From positions 31,179,250 through 31,243,249 of the forward strand of contig OZ023274.1 of assembly GCA_964007475.1 (NCBI GenBank): a stretch of 64,000 bases of DNA. Reading direction: 5' to 3'. The translations under genes and the position numbers were made by a program. Source of the DNA: Hybos culiciformis. Taxonomy: Eukaryota; Arthropoda; Insecta; Diptera; Hybotidae. Under the pieces are notes generated by a model. It did not search any database. It had not been told where the DNA came from and saw nothing but the letters and a program-made list of their open reading frames with translations. Shown here piece after piece: positions 61,533 through 64,000 of the stretch (the first letter of the stretch is position 1; each line of letters opens with the position of its first letter).

Positions 61533-61942
61533 TCGTCCCCTGAGATCAGAACTATTCTAAGTCCATTTTTTTTTCGAAAACTGTTTTATTTACTTATTAG
61601 CTAGTCAATACGGTTTCTGATGTGTGTGCAAAAACACGTGTTTGTTTAAATTGTTTTTCGTGTTCAAAACATAGGTAAGTACAAAATAATCCTATGCCCA
61701 ACATATTTTTTTTTTACCGGCAAAACCATTGTATGTCCACTTATTTGAAATTTAATTAGTTCTGAAAGCAGGGTATTTTATCCATTGCCCCTCTCAAAGT
61801 GATTGAAAAAGGATATAATTGTAGAATAAACTTTTTGGCATACATCACTTTCTTAAACAAATAAACAGTTTTTAATCCTAAAATGGCTCTCCTGTAAAAT
61901 TTTAAATTTTGGACTTAGAATAGTTCTGATCTCAAGGGACGA
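61533..61942. mobile_element. MITE with TCGTCCC ends, TA duplication
   Basis: Terminal inverted repeats of over 30 bases: left TCGTCCCCTGAGATCAGAAC, right inverted TCGTCCCTTGAGATCAGAAC, both continuing TATTCTAAGTCCA. TA flanks both sides (61531-61532, 61943-61944), as for Tc1/mariner-derived MITEs. The start TCGTC is shared with 26821-27078. The 72-codon minus-strand frame near its right end is spurious. Confidence 0.9.
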
Positions 61943-62099
61943 TATTTCATGGTGAAGAATATAGCAGTAAATAAAGTTATATGCGGCCTGCTTACAATTT
62001 TCGAAATTAAAATTGTCCTTCCAAGTTAAAAAGGTTCCCCATCCCTGAACTAAATAATGAATCTTCATCAATTTTTTAGAATTTAGAAAGTTGACTGGT

Positions 62100-62520
62100 G
62101 AACTCGTACCTATTTTATGCTACGTCTTCATGGGTTAGCATTAATATAACCGAAATAAAAAACTTCAGCAACTTCAAAATAAAGCCATAAATGCAGTTTT
62201 TAGACTTCGTTATCAATTTTCTACAATAGATCTTTACTCTTATAATTTCATTGGAAATTTACCATTGCGTGGAGTTTATTTTTATTACTCCAATGTTGAA
62301 ATTTTTAGACATAAACATTCTGTAGGGTTCAGCATTCTAGAATTTTACAATCGCTCTATTTATTAGCCAGACTAGAAATTGTGACAGAATAGGTCCGTCA
62401 AGAATTTACAGTGAATAGACAAAGAGCAACCTACATTTTCATTTACAATTTTTGACTGATGGAAAGTGGGCTTGTATACAATTCAGCTTATACGTCGATT
62501 TTGCTTACAATAAAAATATT
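62100..62520 (+). pseudogene. LINE reverse-transcriptase C-terminal remnant
   Basis: Three frame-shifted pieces read in order: LFYATSSWVSINITEIKN (about 62110-62163), then KLQQLQNKAINAVFRLRYQF and IGNLPLRGVYFYYSNVEIF up to a TAG near 62364, then TRNCDRIGPSRIYSE and onward. The order SSWVS, LQQLQNKAI, L-LRG, TRN is the conserved tail of jockey/RTE/I-type non-LTR reverse transcriptases (WG, LQNKAIR, TRN). The catalytic YADD part and the endonuclease are missing. A dead-on-arrival fragment, probably 5'-truncated. Confidence 0.7.
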
Positions 62521-63721
62521 CTTATTAGTGCTTCACCCTTAAAAAAATTTCAAATTCTGAATTTCAAATTCCTAATGTATTAGCTGGTTAATCACAAAAA
62601 AATATTTTTATACTGCTGTGATATCTGTCTATTGGTAATGGGAGTTTTTTATTGTTAAGAACAATACAATTTTTAAAGTTTTTCTTATCAAGTCAAGTAC
62701 AGTACAAGTTATCATTGTTTTACAGTACAAGTTATCACTGTTTTAATTATTAAAGAATTGAAAAGATATGGTGCAGATAAATATGAACCGCCAGATGAAT
62801 TGATAAAATATTTTCATTTATATAAATTTGTCGATGGAAAATATAAAAAAATATGAATATAATAATATAATACAAAATATTATATACTATAAATTATGAA
62901 TATTTTAAAATTTATATAATACAAAATATATTATATAATATAAAATATATATAATGTAAAATATATGTATATAAAATAAAATATATATGTATAATGTAAA
63001 ATATATGAAGTATGCACAATATAAAAAATATGTATTACAAAAACATATTTAAATTTGCTTTTTCTATTGAGTTTTATTAGTTAAAAAGAACCCTGAGAGT
63101 CATCATACAAAAAAATCGTGGACATTTCATTTTTCATATCTACTGCAATTTCACTCGATTTACTACGTTTTTTTCAGAAATCTACTGCATTTAAATACAC
63201 CCTGGAGGCACTTCCAAGCTGATTACATTTTTCCTTTCTCAATCTTTTTTTTGTTTTTTTTTTTTTTTTTAGATTTCATTATTTTTTTTGTACTCGGTAT
63301 CCAGAGTTCCATATCCAGTGGTTTTCTTATAATAAGTTATTAATTTAGTTTTCTTAGAATAAGTTATTAATTTAATTTTTATAAATAATGTTTTCAAATT
63401 TTTCTAATTCAAATAATTTTACAATTAAAATTAAAATAATAAAATTTTTATTTAAAAAAAATAATAATAGTTTTTATTTATTAAATAAATAATTACAACC
63501 ATTATAGTGGTATAAATTAAAGTGGAATCTACAAGTTTTTATATAAAGCGAAAAAACTTTACATTCTGATTCTCATATGATCTTATTTACCCTGTACACC
63601 ATAATTCTGATTTCACAAGAAGATTTGTACAAATGTACAAAGTGTGACTATTAATGATAAAATTATGTGTTTATGAAGCTCAATTACTATTATTTTCATA
63701 ATGTTAAAACCTATAAAAAAC
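62521..63721. other. AT-rich DNA, no supported gene
   Basis: Includes a 24-base direct duplication, ACAGTACAAGTTATCA, near 62700-62745 and a long TATA-rich stretch at about 62840-63020. It may include the LINE's 3' tail. Confidence 0.45.
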
Positions 63722-63756
63722 CTATAAATTTTTTTTTTTATTTGTAAGAATCTTTT

Positions 63757-63950
63757 CCCGGGCCCGGTGTTGGCTATCGACGCCCCTGCATGTATATATA
63801 GTTCCGTACCCTTTATTCGAAACTTTACTTATGACTATGCTAACTGAGGCCTTTTCGCGTGTCCCTGCGGGGCTGCAAGGATCAAAACCTACTTTTTCGC
63901 AACTTGACACATGGCTACGCTAGCTGAGGCCTTTTCGCGTGTCCTCACGT
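63757..63950. repeat. GC-rich direct repeat at the right edge
   Basis: Two copies of about 48 bases, 79 bases apart (about 63817-63864 and 63896-63943), share GCTAACTGAGGCCTTTTCGC or GCTAGCTGAGGCCTTTTCGC followed by GTGTCC. CCCGGGCCCGG-like sequence precedes them at 63758. Much GC-richer than the surroundings; probably part of an unrecognised transposable element continuing past the window. A 62-codon minus-strand frame over it is not convincing. Confidence 0.75.
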
Positions 63951-64000
63951 TTCAAATAAAATGTTTCTAACATTATGGGGTTTTGTCCCGTTCAACTAAG

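Overview
This is nuclear DNA of an insect, very probably a fly or a close relative. It is extremely AT-rich by eye, its introns are spliced, and its best gene is a GH18 chitinase that looks like the Cht2 (group VII) chitinases of Diptera. There is no operon structure. Gene density is low, and the space between genes is filled by AT-rich unique DNA and many short, mostly non-autonomous transposable elements. Two 200-base runs of N (2659-2858 and 52378-52577) mark scaffold gaps.

Supported genes: (1) a 3'-incomplete gene on the minus strand at the left edge (1-1383), encoding a Cys-rich head with a chitin-binding look followed by a long Ser/Thr/Pro mucin-like region; (2) a 78-residue secreted peptide at 28221-28457 (+); (3) a 74-residue secreted Gly/Val-rich peptide at 33896-34943 (-), split by an 823-base intron with a GC donor and with a TATAAAAG box upstream; (4) a complete four-exon Cht2-like chitinase of 489 residues on the minus strand (42925-56971). 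Its second intron is about 11.65 kb and holds three hAT-type insertions and a gap. Genes 1 and 4 both point to chitin or peritrophic matrix and cuticle biology, but nothing shows that they work together.

Layout: 1-2.1 kb mucin-like gene and a MITE. 3.0-11.0 kb is an inverted-repeat composite: two nearly identical arms, each with a 15-base minisatellite and a Helitron-like copy, face each other across nested elements that include decayed FLYWCH/MULE transposase fragments, a 2.4-kb fold-back element and a GC-rich hairpin MITE. 11.5-12.2 kb is a hAT with transposase remnant and 8-base target duplication. 12.2-23.6 kb is mostly featureless AT-rich DNA with one fold-back element and one tRNA-derived SINE. 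23.6-25.4 kb is a Helitron-like element carrying a nine-copy tandem array. 26-37 kb holds the two small secreted peptides, MITEs and a striking fold-back element built of 32-base palindromes. 37.5-42.9 kb is AT-rich and nearly empty. 43-57 kb is the chitinase. 57-64 kb is empty DNA, a MITE, a LINE reverse-transcriptase remnant and a GC-rich direct repeat at the edge.

Nothing here is a proven new system. The best candidates for something undescribed are the fold-back transposon family shared by 5335-7783 and 32553-33071, the inverted minisatellite composite, the paired palindromes near 53.0 and 53.7 kb with oppositely oriented loops, and the two small secreted peptides. Family calls were made by eye, without database searches.
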